Shown here piece by piece: positions 7,812 to 16,261 of a stretch of DNA of 64,000 bases (positions within the stretch are counted from its first letter, which is position 1; each line of letters begins with the position of its first letter). Source of the stretch: Streptomyces sp. WMMB 322 (GTDB lineage Bacteria > Actinomycetota > Actinomycetes > Streptomycetales > Streptomycetaceae); NCBI RefSeq assembly GCF_900090145.1, contig NZ_FMHI01000011.1, positions 124,001 through 188,000 on the forward strand, read 5' to 3'. Position numbers and translations under genes: made by a program. The notes under the pieces were generated by a model, which made no database searches, was not told the DNA's origin, and saw only the letters and a list, made by a program, of their open reading frames with translations.

Positions 7812-9056
7812 GTGACGGAGCAGCGAGCGCTCAAGAAGCTGGTACGGCGGCGGATGGCCCGTACCGGAGAGTCGTACACGACGGCCCGGCGGCACGTACT
7901 GGCTCAGGCGGCCCGCGCCGAGGCCCCGGCCCTCCCGACCGACCTGGTCTACGGGGAGTTCGGGACCGACCAGCACCACGAGGCGTCCCTCGTCCGGCAC
8001 GCGCTGGGCAGCGTCCACGACGAGGCGCTGATCGCCGGTCTGGCCGGCGGCATCGGGTTCATGTACTTCGTGTTCGAGTACAAGGACATGCCGCCGATGA
8101 TGACGATCGTCGCGCAGCACCACCCGGAGCCGTGGGTGCCTGCGGCACTGGACCGGCTCGGCGTCCCCTGGACCGAGCAGCACAGCACCAAGCCCCGCTG
8201 GGAGCGCGTGCGTGCGGCCCTGGACGAGGGGCGTCCCGTCTTCTGCACCGTGGACAGGTCCCGGCTGCCGTGGCACGGGATGGTGCCCGGCTTCGGAAAC
8301 GACCCGTACACCGTGACGATCGCCGGGTACGAGGGCGACACGTTGTACGTCGACGACGAGTCGGTGACCCCGCACGCCATCGGCACCGAGGAGTTCGGCG
8401 AGGCGTGGTCCTCGCACAAGAAGGGCCGCCACCAGATGATCGTGCCGTCCGGGCCGCCCACCGGCGCCCCGGACACGGCCGGAGCGATCGCGACCACCTG
8501 CGCCCATCTGACCGGTCCTGTCATGGGCGGCAACTGGGACGTGAACTTCGGCTTCTCCGGCATGGACAAGCTGGCCGCCCAACTGCGCGACACCAGAACG
8601 AAGTCGGGGTGGGAGCGGCGTTTCGGGGACCCGGTCGCGTTCTTCCACGGGGTGCGCCGGATCTACGAGTGCCTGGAGCTGGAGTACACCGCGCCCGGGG
8701 CGACCCGCCCGCTGTACGCGCGGTTCCTCGACCTGGCCGGCCACACCGAAGCCGCGGAACTCTTCCGCGAGTCGGGACGCGGCTGGGAGAAGCTGGCTGG
8801 TCTGGCGCTGGAGACGGTCTCGGAACTGGGGGACTACACCGAGCTCTGCGAGCAGCGGATGCAGCTGATCATGTCGCAGGGAAGGGCGGCAGCCGCGGAG
8901 ATCCGCGCCCTGGGAGAGCGGGCCGGCGCTCTCGCCCACGAGTACGGCGCTCCCGACGAGAGCACCCGGCGGCGGCTGTTCGACGAGATGGCGGACGTGG
9001 TCGACTCGTGTACCGCACTCGAGCGCACGGCGGTCGAGGTCCTCATGAAGACGTAA
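7812..9056 (+). CDS. BtrH N-terminal / DUF4872 domain protein
   Basis: 414 residues in three parts. Residues 1-35 hold a basic helical motif (ALKKLVRRRMARTGESYTTARRHV). Residues about 50-215 resemble the BtrH N-terminal fold: QHHEASLVRHAL, GLAGGIGFMYFVFEY and GRPVFCTVDRSRLPWHG. The rest is DUF4872-like helical sequence. BtrH itself acts as an acyltransferase in butirosin synthesis, but no biosynthetic cluster is nearby, and the cysteine that usually follows the first His is absent (HHEAS). GTG at 7812 follows GAGAGGA. Biological role unknown. Confidence 0.75.
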   Translation: MTEQRALKKLVRRRMARTGESYTTARRHVLAQAARAEAPALPTDLVYGEFGTDQHHEASLVRHALGSVHDEALIAGLAGGIGFMYFVFEYKDMPPMMTIVAQHHPEPWVPAALDRLGVPWTEQHSTKPRWERVRAALDEGRPVFCTVDRSRLPWHGMVPGFGNDPYTVTIAGYEGDTLYVDDESVTPHAIGTEEFGEAWSSHKKGRHQMIVPSGPPTGAPDTAGAIATTCAHLTGPVMGGNWDVNFGFSGMDKLAAQLRDTRTKSGWERRFGDPVAFFHGVRRIYECLELEYTAPGATRPLYARFLDLAGHTEAAELFRESGRGWEKLAGLALETVSELGDYTELCEQRMQLIMSQGRAAAAEIRALGERAGALAHEYGAPDESTRRRLFDEMADVVDSCTALERTAVEVLMKT

Positions 9057-9128
9057 CGGTCGTACGGGCGCCGCGTGTCCGGCCGTCACCGTTGCCCGAG
9101 GGCAGCACGTCGCGGCCGGGCACGCGCC

Positions 9129-9575
9129 TCACCGCAGACCGATCTCGGCCCACACGGTCTTGCCGGGGGCGGGCGCGTTGTCGGTGATCCCCCAGCGGGA
9201 CGCGAGAGCGGAGACGAGCAGCAGCCCGCGCCCGGACTCCGACTCGTCGGCGGGGGCGACCAGTTGACCCGGCGCGGTGGGGCGGCCGCCGGTCCTGGCG
9301 TCGGTGACCTCCACGCGGACGTGGTCGCCGCCGAAGCGCAGCACCAGGGCGAAGTCCCTTCCGGGCACCCGGCCGTGCAGGACGGCGTTCGCGGCGAGTT
9401 CGCCGACCACCGAGGCGATGTCGTCGGACGGTTCGCTGCCGTACGGCACGCCCCACGCGTCCAGTTGCTGCAGGGTCAGGTACCGGGCGAGTCTTGCGCC
9501 GCGCCGGGTGGCGCTGAACCGCTGGGCGAACGCACGTACGGTAATGGATTCCGGGGCCGAGGCATGGGCTGACAT
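9129..9575 (-). CDS. HATPase domain protein, anti-sigma/AbaA OrfA-like
   Basis: 148-residue GHKL ATPase of the RsbW-like type, with the N box ELAANAVLHG, RVEVTDAR for the G1 region and SGRGLLLVSALASRWG for the G2 region. The ATG at 9575 is preceded by GGGG. Such proteins may bind sigma factors or anti-sigma antagonists. It is divergent from an XRE regulator followed by two DUF397 genes: this three-component set is the recurring WhiJ/AbaA-like cluster of Streptomyces, involved in some cases in developmental and antibiotic control. Partner and target are unknown. Confidence 0.85.
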   Translation of the reverse strand: MSAHASAPESITVRAFAQRFSATRRGARLARYLTLQQLDAWGVPYGSEPSDDIASVVGELAANAVLHGRVPGRDFALVLRFGGDHVRVEVTDARTGGRPTAPGQLVAPADESESGRGLLLVSALASRWGITDNAPAPGKTVWAEIGLR

Positions 9576-9732
9576 GGCCCCAAACTGCCGCCTGAACACG
9601 GCAGTTGACCAGCACCTCCGCCCGTACGCACCCATGCGTACGGGCTTCATCCGTGGACGGTACGCATCACCGACGGTAATCATGGACCCAGCCGGATCGG
9701 CGGCGGACCGCAAGCACCGGAGGTGGCCGGAA

Positions 9733-10569
9733 ATGACGGGGAACGAAGGCGCGCTCGGCGGCGAGCCGGAGGGCACCGACAGCCTCAGGGCGTTCGGAGC
9801 AGTGCTCAAGGCCTTCCGGAAACGCGCACAGCTCACCCAGGACGAACTGGCCGCGCGCGTACGGTACTCGGTGCAGACCATCGCCTCCGTCGAGCAGGGA
9901 CGGCGACTGCCGCCGGCCGACCTCGTCGAGCGGGCGGAAGAGGTGCTGGACGCCTTCGGCGCGCTCAGGGCCGCCGCACGGCACGCCGTGCGCAGGCCCG
10001 GGATCGCGTCCTGGTTCCGCGAGTGGGCGAAGCTGGAGGAGGAGGCGGTGAGCCTGTGCACCTACGAATGCCGGGTGATCCCGGGCCTGTTGCAGACGGA
10101 GGCGTACGCGCGGGCTGTGACGCTGAACGTGCCGCCGCCGCCCTCCGCCGAGGAAGTGCGGGAGCGTGTCACCACCCGCCTCGAACGCCAGCAACTCCTG
10201 CGCCGGGAGCGGCCCGTCGCCTTCAGCTTCATCATCGAGCAGGCCCTGCTGGAGCGCCGTACGGGCGGGGTCGAGGTCACGAGAGAGCTCATCGGCCACC
10301 TGCTGGAGGTCGCGGAGCTCTGGAACGTGGAGCTGCAGCTCATGCCGCTCCAACAGCCGTGCCACGCGGGCCACGACGGGCCGATGCAGCTCCTGGAGAC
10401 CCCCGACCACCAGTGGCTCGGATACACGGAGGGGCAGAAGACCGGCCAACTGCTGCTCGACCGCAGAGACGTGAGCGTGCTGCTCCAGCGGTATGCCAGG
10501 ATGCGTTCACAGGCTCTCACCCCCGAGGACTCCGTGAGCCTGCTGAGGCGGATGCGAGGAGAGCCATGA
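9733..10569 (+). CDS. WhiJ-like XRE regulator with DUF5753 domain
   Basis: 278 residues. An N-terminal Cro/C1 helix-turn-helix (about residues 18-75: FRKRAQLTQDELAARVRYSV, QTIASVEQGRRLP) is followed by the DUF5753 domain with YECRVIPGLLQTEAYARAV, RQQLLRRERPVAFSFIIEQA and WNVELQLMPLQ. The ATG at 9733 follows GGAGG with 9-base spacing. Its stop overlaps the first DUF397 start (ATGA). In S. coelicolor WhiJ and paralogues work with small DUF397 partners, which are thought to relieve repression; that mechanism is inferred here. Confidence 0.92.
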   Translation: MTGNEGALGGEPEGTDSLRAFGAVLKAFRKRAQLTQDELAARVRYSVQTIASVEQGRRLPPADLVERAEEVLDAFGALRAAARHAVRRPGIASWFREWAKLEEEAVSLCTYECRVIPGLLQTEAYARAVTLNVPPPPSAEEVRERVTTRLERQQLLRRERPVAFSFIIEQALLERRTGGVEVTRELIGHLLEVAELWNVELQLMPLQQPCHAGHDGPMQLLETPDHQWLGYTEGQKTGQLLLDRRDVSVLLQRYARMRSQALTPEDSVSLLRRMRGEP

Positions 10570-10754
10570 GCAGCACGGACGAGCCGACCTGGACCAAGAG
10601 CAGCTACAGCGGCTCAGAAGGCGACAGTTGCCTGGAGGTCGCGACGCTCCCGGACACCGTCCACATCCGCGACTCCAAGGACACCACGCGCCCCCACCTG
10701 ATCCTCTCCCCCACCACCTGGAAGACCTTCGTCTCCCACGCCGCCCGCACCTGA
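10566..10754 (+). CDS. DUF397 protein, copy 1
   Basis: 62-residue DUF397 protein (TWTKSSYSGSEGDSCLEVA, VHIRDSKD, SPTTWKTFVSH). Its start overlaps the XRE stop by four bases, and AGGAGAG in the end of the XRE gene is its ribosome binding site. DUF397 proteins are the small partners of WhiJ-like regulators. Nearly identical to the next gene: a recent tandem duplication. Confidence 0.93.
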   Translation: MSSTDEPTWTKSSYSGSEGDSCLEVATLPDTVHIRDSKDTTRPHLILSPTTWKTFVSHAART

Positions 10755-10801
10755 CGGCCCGCAGCCCGGAATCAGCGTCCGGCCGGAGGCGGCATACGCG
10801 A

Positions 10802-11004
10802 ATGCGAGGAGAGCCATGAGCAGCACGGACGAGCCGACCTGGACCAAGAGCAGCTACAGCGGCTCACAGGGGGACAGTTGCCTGGAGGTCGCGACGCTCC
10901 CGGACACCGTCCACGTCCGCGACTCCAAGGACACCGCACGCCCGCACCTGATCCTCTCCCCCACCACCTGGAAGACCTTCCTCTCCCACACCGCGGCCCG
11001 GTGA
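10802..11004 (+). repeat. Second copy of a 250-bp tandem duplication
   Basis: The stretch from ATGCGAGGAGAGCCATGAGC (10802) onward repeats 10552-10754 at a 250-bp offset. The duplicated segment begins inside the last codons of the XRE gene, so the copy carries its own ribosome binding site. The two DUF397 genes differ at only a handful of positions. Confidence 0.85.
10816..11004 (+). CDS. DUF397 protein, copy 2
   Basis: 62 residues, almost identical to the gene 250 bp upstream (Glu18 to Gln, a few Ile/Val/Thr/Ala/Leu exchanges and a rearranged C-terminal HTAAR instead of HAART). It retains a duplicated AGGAGAG ribosome binding site. Both copies look intact, so two interchangeable or diverging partners for one WhiJ-like regulator are made from one operon. 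Confidence 0.9.
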   Translation: MSSTDEPTWTKSSYSGSQGDSCLEVATLPDTVHVRDSKDTARPHLILSPTTWKTFLSHTAAR

Positions 11005-11018
11005 GCCCGCCGGCTGAA

Positions 11019-11062
11019 CCGGAACCGGCCCCCGCCCGGACTCGGGCGGGGGCCGGTTCCGG
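11019..11062. terminator. 20-bp perfect hairpin between convergent genes
   Basis: A perfect 20-bp stem (first arm 11019-11038, second arm 11043-11062) closes on the tetraloop GACT, 14 bases after the second DUF397 stop and before the end of the convergent DUF1540 gene. A bidirectional terminator is the obvious reading. Confidence 0.8.
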
Positions 11063-11103
11063 GACCCCGGAGGCCGGGATCGGTCTCTCGGCCGGAAGAC
11101 CGC

Positions 11104-11388
11104 TCACGCAGGCTCGAACGTCATGCAGTCCACCTCGTCCTGCACATACCCGACGGTGATTCCGGGCGCCCGGCACTCGAACTGCGTGTTGTGCCGGCAG
11201 CTGGAGACCTTGCAGGCACCGACCCGGCCCGTGGTGGACGGGTCTCCGCCCTTGGACTGGGCGGTGAAGAAGGTGTCGCAGCGGGCGCGCTGCATGTCGC
11301 CGACCGTGATGGCCAGTGCGTGGCAGGAACGCTCCCTGTTGTAGGCGCAGGCATCCACGCTGCATTCCTGTACGACGGGCATTTCCAT
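11104..11388 (-). CDS. DUF1540 protein with two Cys repeats
   Basis: 94 residues made of two DUF1540 units. Each has C-x4-C-x2-N-x4-C, then an ITVGD- or ITVGY-type segment and a final Cys (CSVDACAYNRERSC... CDTF; CKVSSCRHNTQFEC... CMTF). The paired four-cysteine units are likely to bind metal, probably zinc, although that has to be tested. ATG at 11388 follows GGGAG. The gene is monocistronic, and 11389-11800 beyond it holds no convincing gene. Function unknown. Confidence 0.85.
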   Translation of the reverse strand: MEMPVVQECSVDACAYNRERSCHALAITVGDMQRARCDTFFTAQSKGGDPSTTGRVGACKVSSCRHNTQFECRAPGITVGYVQDEVDCMTFEPA

Positions 11389-11800
11389 GGGCGATCTCCC
11401 TATCGGTTCATCGACATGTCGCGGATGCGCCCCGGTGACGGTCGCTCGGCTGTGCCGCCGGGAACGGCCAGGCACCGGGACGGAGCCGGACGGGGTTCCG
11501 CGGGGACCATCGCACGCGGCCCCATCGGCTGCCCTGCACCAGGCCGGGGGGACCGCCGGGTGGCGTACACGAACCGCTCTGCCGGGCTCGTCGCTCAGGC
11601 TGTACCGCCGCCGGAACGCCGCGGCGTGCACCCGCGCGGCACCCCGGCTCTGCCTCCGGCTTCCGGTGCGTAGAGGAGCGCCAACGCTCGTGTGCCGACC
11701 GGACGTTGCCGAACCCTCGCGCCGACAGGGCAGGGCAGAAGCGTCGCACCCGGAGGGCGGGCGTGGCCGACCGCGCAGCCCGAGGCGCCACGGCGAGCGG

Positions 11801-12715
11801 TCACACCCCCGGGACCCGCTGGAGCTCCGCCCGCAGCGCCTGCCGCAGCCAGGTGTACTCCTCGGCGCGTGAAGGCTGCGGGTCGTGGCCTCTGACGGTG
11901 CGCAGCAGCTCCCGGAAGCGCTCGGCTCCCGCGTCGAGGCCGGCCTGCAGGGCTTCGAGGACCTCGGAGCGGTCCGCGTCGCCGAACAGTTCCGCCAACA
12001 CCCCCGAAGCGTCCGCCCCTTCGGGATCGACGCCGCTTTGCCGCGCCTCTCGCACGGCCGCCACGACATGCCCGGTGAACCAGATGTGCCCGCCGTGCCG
12101 CCGCCCGGCGGGGGTGCTCAACTCCAGCATCCTCCGCATCCCGGCGCGGAAGTCCGGGTCCTGGATGAGTTCGGCGAGCCGGAGCCAGGCGTCGACCTGC
12201 TCGGGCGTGGGGCTGTCGGGAAGTTCGACGGGGGAACGCCTCAGCCGCTCCTCCATGTCGGGGGCCCCGTCGACTCCGTCGGCCACCTCCTTCATGAAGT
12301 CCTCGATGACTGCCCTGCGTTCGTCCACGGAAAGCCGTGCGAGCTTGTTCATCAGTGCTGTCTCCTCCGCGGTGGAACCGCGTTTCGCGACGGTGGACAG
12401 AACCGCCCGGCTCACCTTCAGGGCCCGTATGCGTGCGTCCAGGGCTGCGACATGGGTCGCGGCGACCTCGGCGACCGTGGTCTCGCTGCGCACGACCCGG
12501 CTCACCTCCTCCAGGCCGAGCCCCAACTCCCTCAGAGTCCGTACGAGTTCGAGACGGGCGACGGCCTCCGCGCCGTAGAGCCGGTAGCCGCCGGACGACC
12601 GGCGCTCGGGCGTCAGCACGCCCACGTCGGACCAGTAGCGGATGGTGCGCACCGCGACGCCCGCACGGTCTGCGAGCTGCCCGATGGTGAGAGATTCCGG
12701 GGGTTCGTGACTCAT
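11801..12715 (-). CDS. MerR-family transcriptional regulator
   Basis: 304 residues. The MerR winged helix is at about residues 9-75 (LTIGQLADRAGVAVRTIRYW, GYRLYGAEAVARLELVRTLR), followed by a coiled dimerisation helix and a long C-terminal region of about 180 residues without cysteines, so it is not a metal sensor of the usual MerR kind. The C-terminal part resembles the helical ligand domains of multidrug or stress MerR activators in actinobacteria. No obvious ribosome binding site precedes the ATG. Divergent partner absent; targets unknown. Confidence 0.88.
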   Translation of the reverse strand: MSHEPPESLTIGQLADRAGVAVRTIRYWSDVGVLTPERRSSGGYRLYGAEAVARLELVRTLRELGLGLEEVSRVVRSETTVAEVAATHVAALDARIRALKVSRAVLSTVAKRGSTAEETALMNKLARLSVDERRAVIEDFMKEVADGVDGAPDMEERLRRSPVELPDSPTPEQVDAWLRLAELIQDPDFRAGMRRMLELSTPAGRRHGGHIWFTGHVVAAVREARQSGVDPEGADASGVLAELFGDADRSEVLEALQAGLDAGAERFRELLRTVRGHDPQPSRAEEYTWLRQALRAELQRVPGV

Positions 12716-12821
12716 GCCGGGAGTCTGGACCTTCCAGCGGCTGGAGACTCAAGTCCCTGCACGCGCCGGGACACAGGCCGCCGCCACGGCAGCGGGGCAA
12801 CATCGGCGCGGTGGCCGCCCG

Positions 12822-13403
12822 TCAGGTGACGCGGATGGCGATGCCCGGGTAGTCGTGGAGGAGGCCCGAGCTGTCGTAGGCGAGACGGGCTTCGAAGCCG
12901 AAGGAGGGGGCGGAGTACTCGTAGCGCTTCCGGCCCGTCTTGTCGCGGACGAGTTCATAGCTCTGGTTGAGCCGGTCCACGGCGAGTTCCCCCGCACGCA
13001 CATACACGGCGGGCGCCTCGGCGCGTTCCCCCTCTGCGAGAGACAGCCGGCGCACGGGCAGCGCGTTGGTCATGGCGGAGGATTCGAGGTCGATGTCGAG
13101 GCATCCGTCGAGTTCGGACGCCACGACGCCGTCGACCAGCCAGTGTCCCTCTCCGCTGCTGATGATCGACCTCGTGACGCGGCCGGCGGCGGAGCGGCCG
13201 GAGATGTGCGCGGAGCGGGTGACCCAGGCGCTGTCGAGTTCGAGTTCGTAGTCGACGATCCAGGTGCTGCCGTCCTCAACGGCCGTCGTGCAGCCCTGGA
13301 TGCGCCAGCCTTCGCCGGTGGTCCGGAAGTACACGACCTCGAAGCCGGCTCTGGCCTTGATGTGCTGCCATGCTGCGGTCTTCGGCGGGTCACGGAAATC
13401 CAT
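12822..13403 (-). CDS. Putative glycolipid-binding domain protein
   Basis: 193 residues covering a single putative glycolipid-binding domain (the family once called DUF1089): AWQHIKARAGFEVVYFRTTG at the start, WRIQGCTTAVEDG, WIVDYELELDSAWVTRSA, GHWLVDG and an EYSAPSFGFEARLAYD segment near the C-terminus. No signal peptide is visible, so the product is cytosolic. GGAGGAGGG lies upstream of the ATG. The family is widespread in actinobacteria and its ligand assignment is itself only putative. Confidence 0.8.
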   Translation of the reverse strand: MDFRDPPKTAAWQHIKARAGFEVVYFRTTGEGWRIQGCTTAVEDGSTWIVDYELELDSAWVTRSAHISGRSAAGRVTRSIISSGEGHWLVDGVVASELDGCLDIDLESSAMTNALPVRRLSLAEGERAEAPAVYVRAGELAVDRLNQSYELVRDKTGRKRYEYSAPSFGFEARLAYDSSGLLHDYPGIAIRVT

Positions 13404-13578
13404 TGCCGGCGCCCTCCTCCAGGGTCGGGGGCACCATCCTTACCCGCGCCCGGGGGCACGCCGAGGCGGCTCGCCGGTCGCCGGGAGGGAGCGGTGGCAC
13501 GGGCGTCCGGGTGCCGGGCGGGGCTGCGACGGGAACTGGCCGAATCCGGGCGGCGGACCGGGAGGCGGCCGGGGTGCG

Positions 13579-14475
13579 TCAGACGACGCGGCTGTCGAAA
13601 CCTGCCCGCTTCGCCTGCGCGCGGCGCTCCTCCCCCGCCTCTTTCCGCCACTGCTCGAAGTCGTCCCAGTCCAGTGGCTGCATGCACATCAGCTCACCCG
13701 TTCCGGGGACGAGCAGCACGCCGCCGAAGACTTCGTCCCCGGCGAACCAGCCCCCGTCCGCGATCGCGTCGGGCCAGCGGGGATGACCCATCGGCTCGCG
13801 GGCGACCATGTCCGGCGACTTCAGGCCCTGGTAGCCCAGTACCACCACGCGCTTCCCGTGCCGCCACAGCTCCAACCCGTAGACCGGGGCGCGGAATTCG
13901 AAGGAGTAGACGCTCAGGACGCGGGCGCACTGCCGCACCCAGCGCAGCTGGTCGAACCAGAAGACCGTCGCCAGCGCGATGCCGAGCAGCCCCACACCCA
14001 TCAGCGGTATGAGGGAGGCGGCCCTGGTCACCAGCGGCACGGCCATGAGAACGAGGCTGGAGACGACGAGCACGGCGTAGCGCTTCAGGAGGGCCGCGTA
14101 CAGGAAGTTCACCGGGCCCCGGTGATCGCTGCCGTCCGTGGGGTACGGCGCCGGGGTGCCTCTCGACGGCCGGCGCAGCACGTACCGCACCGCCATGACC
14201 TCGAGGACGGCGAGCCCCAGGAACCCGGGTATCGCGAGGAGGACGAGACCGCCGCTGCCCAGGAAGAGCGTCATCCCGTAGGAGGCGGCGGCCGCCACCG
14301 CCCAGAGCACCTCACGTCTGAGCGGGACGGCACGCTCCGGAAGGCCCACGGGGGCCGGCGGGTCCTCCGGAGGAGAGAGCGTGCGGGCCTCGGGCGGCAC
14401 ACCGGCCGCCTCGTCGCTGCCGCGTTCAAGTGAGGCCCCTGGCATGACATCTTCCTGTTGATGGTCCGCAGTCAC
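13579..14475 (-). CDS. Four-helix membrane protein of unknown function
   Basis: 298 residues. A polar N-terminus of about 50 residues is followed by two helices (VLWAVAAAASYGMTLFL; GLVLLAIPGFLGLAVLEVMA), a basic loop, two more helices (YAVLVVSSLVLMAVPLV; LIPLMGVGLLGIALATVFW), then a soluble C-terminal domain rich in Trp and Gly (GKRVVVLGYQG, GHPRWPDAIADGGWFAGDEV). GTG at 14475 is preceded by AAGGAACG. I do not recognise the family. The tail could be a cytosolic sensor or binding domain. Confidence 0.75.
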   Translation of the reverse strand: MTADHQQEDVMPGASLERGSDEAAGVPPEARTLSPPEDPPAPVGLPERAVPLRREVLWAVAAAASYGMTLFLGSGGLVLLAIPGFLGLAVLEVMAVRYVLRRPSRGTPAPYPTDGSDHRGPVNFLYAALLKRYAVLVVSSLVLMAVPLVTRAASLIPLMGVGLLGIALATVFWFDQLRWVRQCARVLSVYSFEFRAPVYGLELWRHGKRVVVLGYQGLKSPDMVAREPMGHPRWPDAIADGGWFAGDEVFGGVLLVPGTGELMCMQPLDWDDFEQWRKEAGEERRAQAKRAGFDSRVV

Positions 14476-14829
14476 CGAAACACCGTTCCTTCACTGCATC
14501 AGCCGCGGAGCCGGGGGTGCCGGCTCCATGTCTCCCCCGGGAAGTCGCTCCACGCGGGGCCGTCGGTGAGACGTCACCGTACTCGTCCGCGGCGGGCCGT
14601 ACGGGAAGGATGAGCCATCAGCAAAAGACCTCGTCAGGACGCTCCCCGGATTTCCGGCACGCCGGGAGAATCAGCCGAATCCGCCGAGATCGCACCAGAG
14701 GACGAGTAACCACTCACGGTTGTCCCGGCCAGCTCGCCTCCAGGCCTCGCTTGGCGGCACCGGGGGTGAGGGCGTCACCGTTGAGGAGCGGCCGGTCACG
14801 CGAGCGTTGGCGGCTGCCGCCACTCGGCA

Positions 14830-14887
14830 CCCGTCTCCCGTCTCCCGTCTGCCGCCTGCCGCCTGCTGCCTGCCGCCGGCCGCCTGC
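14830..14887. repeat. Low-complexity CCCGTCT/GCCGCCT tandem repeat
   Basis: About eight imperfect 7-base units (CCGTCTC then GCCGCCT variants) end at the stop of the MOSC gene. The rest of the gap 14476-14886 shows no gene. Confidence 0.6.
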
Positions 14888-15537
14888 TACGAGCCGATTC
14901 GCCTGCGGACGTGTTCCATGTCCTCCTCCGGCAGTGCGTCGGCAGCCAGAAGCCTCGGCAGCAGCCCCGGTTCACGTGTCAGCGCACGGAAGGCCAGAGC
15001 CACGGTCACGTCGTGATCGGGGCGGTGCCGGATCTCGACACCGTCGCCTGCCCGGATCTGACCGGGCTCGATCACGCGCAGATACGCACCCGGAATCGCG
15101 GCCAGAGTGAACTGCTTGATCCACCCGTCGCGTTGCAGCCAGCCCTGGAATGTCCCGCACGGAACCCGCGGGCAGGACACTTCGAGGACGACATCCGAGC
15201 CGACGCGCCAACGCTCCCCGATCAGGGCTCCGTTGACGTCCAGGCCGAGGGTGGTGAGGTTCTCCCCGAACACGCCGTTCGGGAGTGTCCGGCCCAACTC
15301 GGCTTCCCAGCCGTCGAGATCCTCCCGGGCATAGGCGTACACGGCCTGGTCACGGCCGCCGTGGTGTTTCACGTCGTAGACCCTGTCGCCGGCCAGGCCG
15401 ACAGCGCCGTCCCCCTTGGGCCCGGGCGCGGTGACCGATACGGGCCCGGCCACAGGCTGCTTGTCGATCCCCGTCGCGGCCTGCTGCTTCCACGGGTTGG
15501 GGCGAGGACGGCCGACGTTGACGGAAATCAGCTCCAT
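14887..15537 (-). CDS. MOSC domain protein, YiiM-like
   Basis: 216 residues. The N-terminal MOSC domain has VGRPRPNPW, GLAGDRVYDVKHHGGRDQAVYAY, FGENLTT and the conserved Cys motif CPRVPCGTFQGW, in which a cysteine could carry sulfur or bind the molybdenum cofactor. A C-terminal 3-alpha extension follows (VALAFRALTREPGLLPRLL). YiiM-type MOSC proteins reduce N-hydroxylated bases with the molybdenum cofactor, so detoxification of N-hydroxylated purines is a reasonable guess for a purine-degrading neighbourhood. Start ATG at 15537 has a weak ribosome binding site. Confidence 0.9.
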   Translation of the reverse strand: MELISVNVGRPRPNPWKQQAATGIDKQPVAGPVSVTAPGPKGDGAVGLAGDRVYDVKHHGGRDQAVYAYAREDLDGWEAELGRTLPNGVFGENLTTLGLDVNGALIGERWRVGSDVVLEVSCPRVPCGTFQGWLQRDGWIKQFTLAAIPGAYLRVIEPGQIRAGDGVEIRHRPDHDVTVALAFRALTREPGLLPRLLAADALPEEDMEHVRRRIGS

Positions 15538-15632
15538 GCCGCACGACGCTACGGGCGCCGGCCCTCTTCCGCGAACGCAATTCGGGGAGCGCTCCGCAGC
15601 GACCGAACGCCCCCGCCGGAACGGACCGGTGG

Positions 15633-16136
15633 TCAGTTGCGGCGCGGCAGGCGGTGGAGCTGCACCTGTGACAGGCCCTCGTCGGTCACCGCGGCAGTCA
15701 TGTAGGTGCAGTTCGGCTGGCGTCTGCGGTCCGTCGGCGAACCCGGGTTGAGCAGCCGGAGCCGGCCCCGGGCCGTGCTGTCCCAGGGGATGTGACTGTG
15801 GCCGAAGACCAGCACGTCCGCTTCCGGGAAGCGTTCGGCGCAGCGGCGCTCGCGGCCCCGCGCCTCACCTGTTTCGTGGACCACGGCGAAGCGCACCCCG
15901 GCGAGTTCGGCGTACGCCACCTCCGGCAGGCGTGCGCGCAGAGCGGGTCCGTCGTTGTTGCCGTGGACGCCGACGAGCCGCCGGGCGCGTGCCTCGAACA
16001 GGTCGAGGGTGCCGGTGTCGACCCAGTCCCCGGCGTGGAAGACGACGTCGGCGGCGTCCAGTTCTCCGAGCAGCGCCTCCGGGAGTCGCTTGGCGCGCTT
16101 GGGCAGGTGGGTGTCCGTGGTAAGCAGCAGTCGCAC
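15633..16136 (-). CDS. YfcE/MJ0936-type metallophosphoesterase
   Basis: 167-residue calcineurin-like phosphoesterase with all the metal motifs: TDTHLPK (D-x-H), VFHAGDWVD (GD), GVHGNND (GNxD), VVHETGEARG and FGHSHIPW (GHxH), then LLNPGSPTDRR. It most likely hydrolyses phosphodiesters in the cytoplasm. GTG at 16136 is selected because it begins directly before the LLLTTDTH strand; a longer in-frame lead has no family similarity. It runs with the MOSC gene, 95 bp apart, but there is no evidence of joint function. Confidence 0.88.
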   Translation of the reverse strand: MRLLLTTDTHLPKRAKRLPEALLGELDAADVVFHAGDWVDTGTLDLFEARARRLVGVHGNNDGPALRARLPEVAYAELAGVRFAVVHETGEARGRERRCAERFPEADVLVFGHSHIPWDSTARGRLRLLNPGSPTDRRRQPNCTYMTAAVTDEGLSQVQLHRLPRRN

Positions 16137-16261
16137 GCCGGTGACGATAGCGCCCGGGGCATCCCGCGAGTCGCGGTGGAGCCGCACGTCCGTGCCTCGT
16201 CGGGGGCGTCGTCTCCGACCGTCCCGCGGAACCCGGAGGCCGATGGCCGCGTCGCATTCGC

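Noticed and set aside
7812..9056. Part of an aminoglycoside (butirosin-type) biosynthetic cluster
   Set aside because: Only one BtrH-like protein is present; neighbours are malate synthase and a WhiJ-like cluster.
11389..11800. Remnant gene between the DUF1540 and MerR genes
   Set aside because: Several frames are open but none shows a family pattern, start signal or consistent codon bias; left as gene-free.
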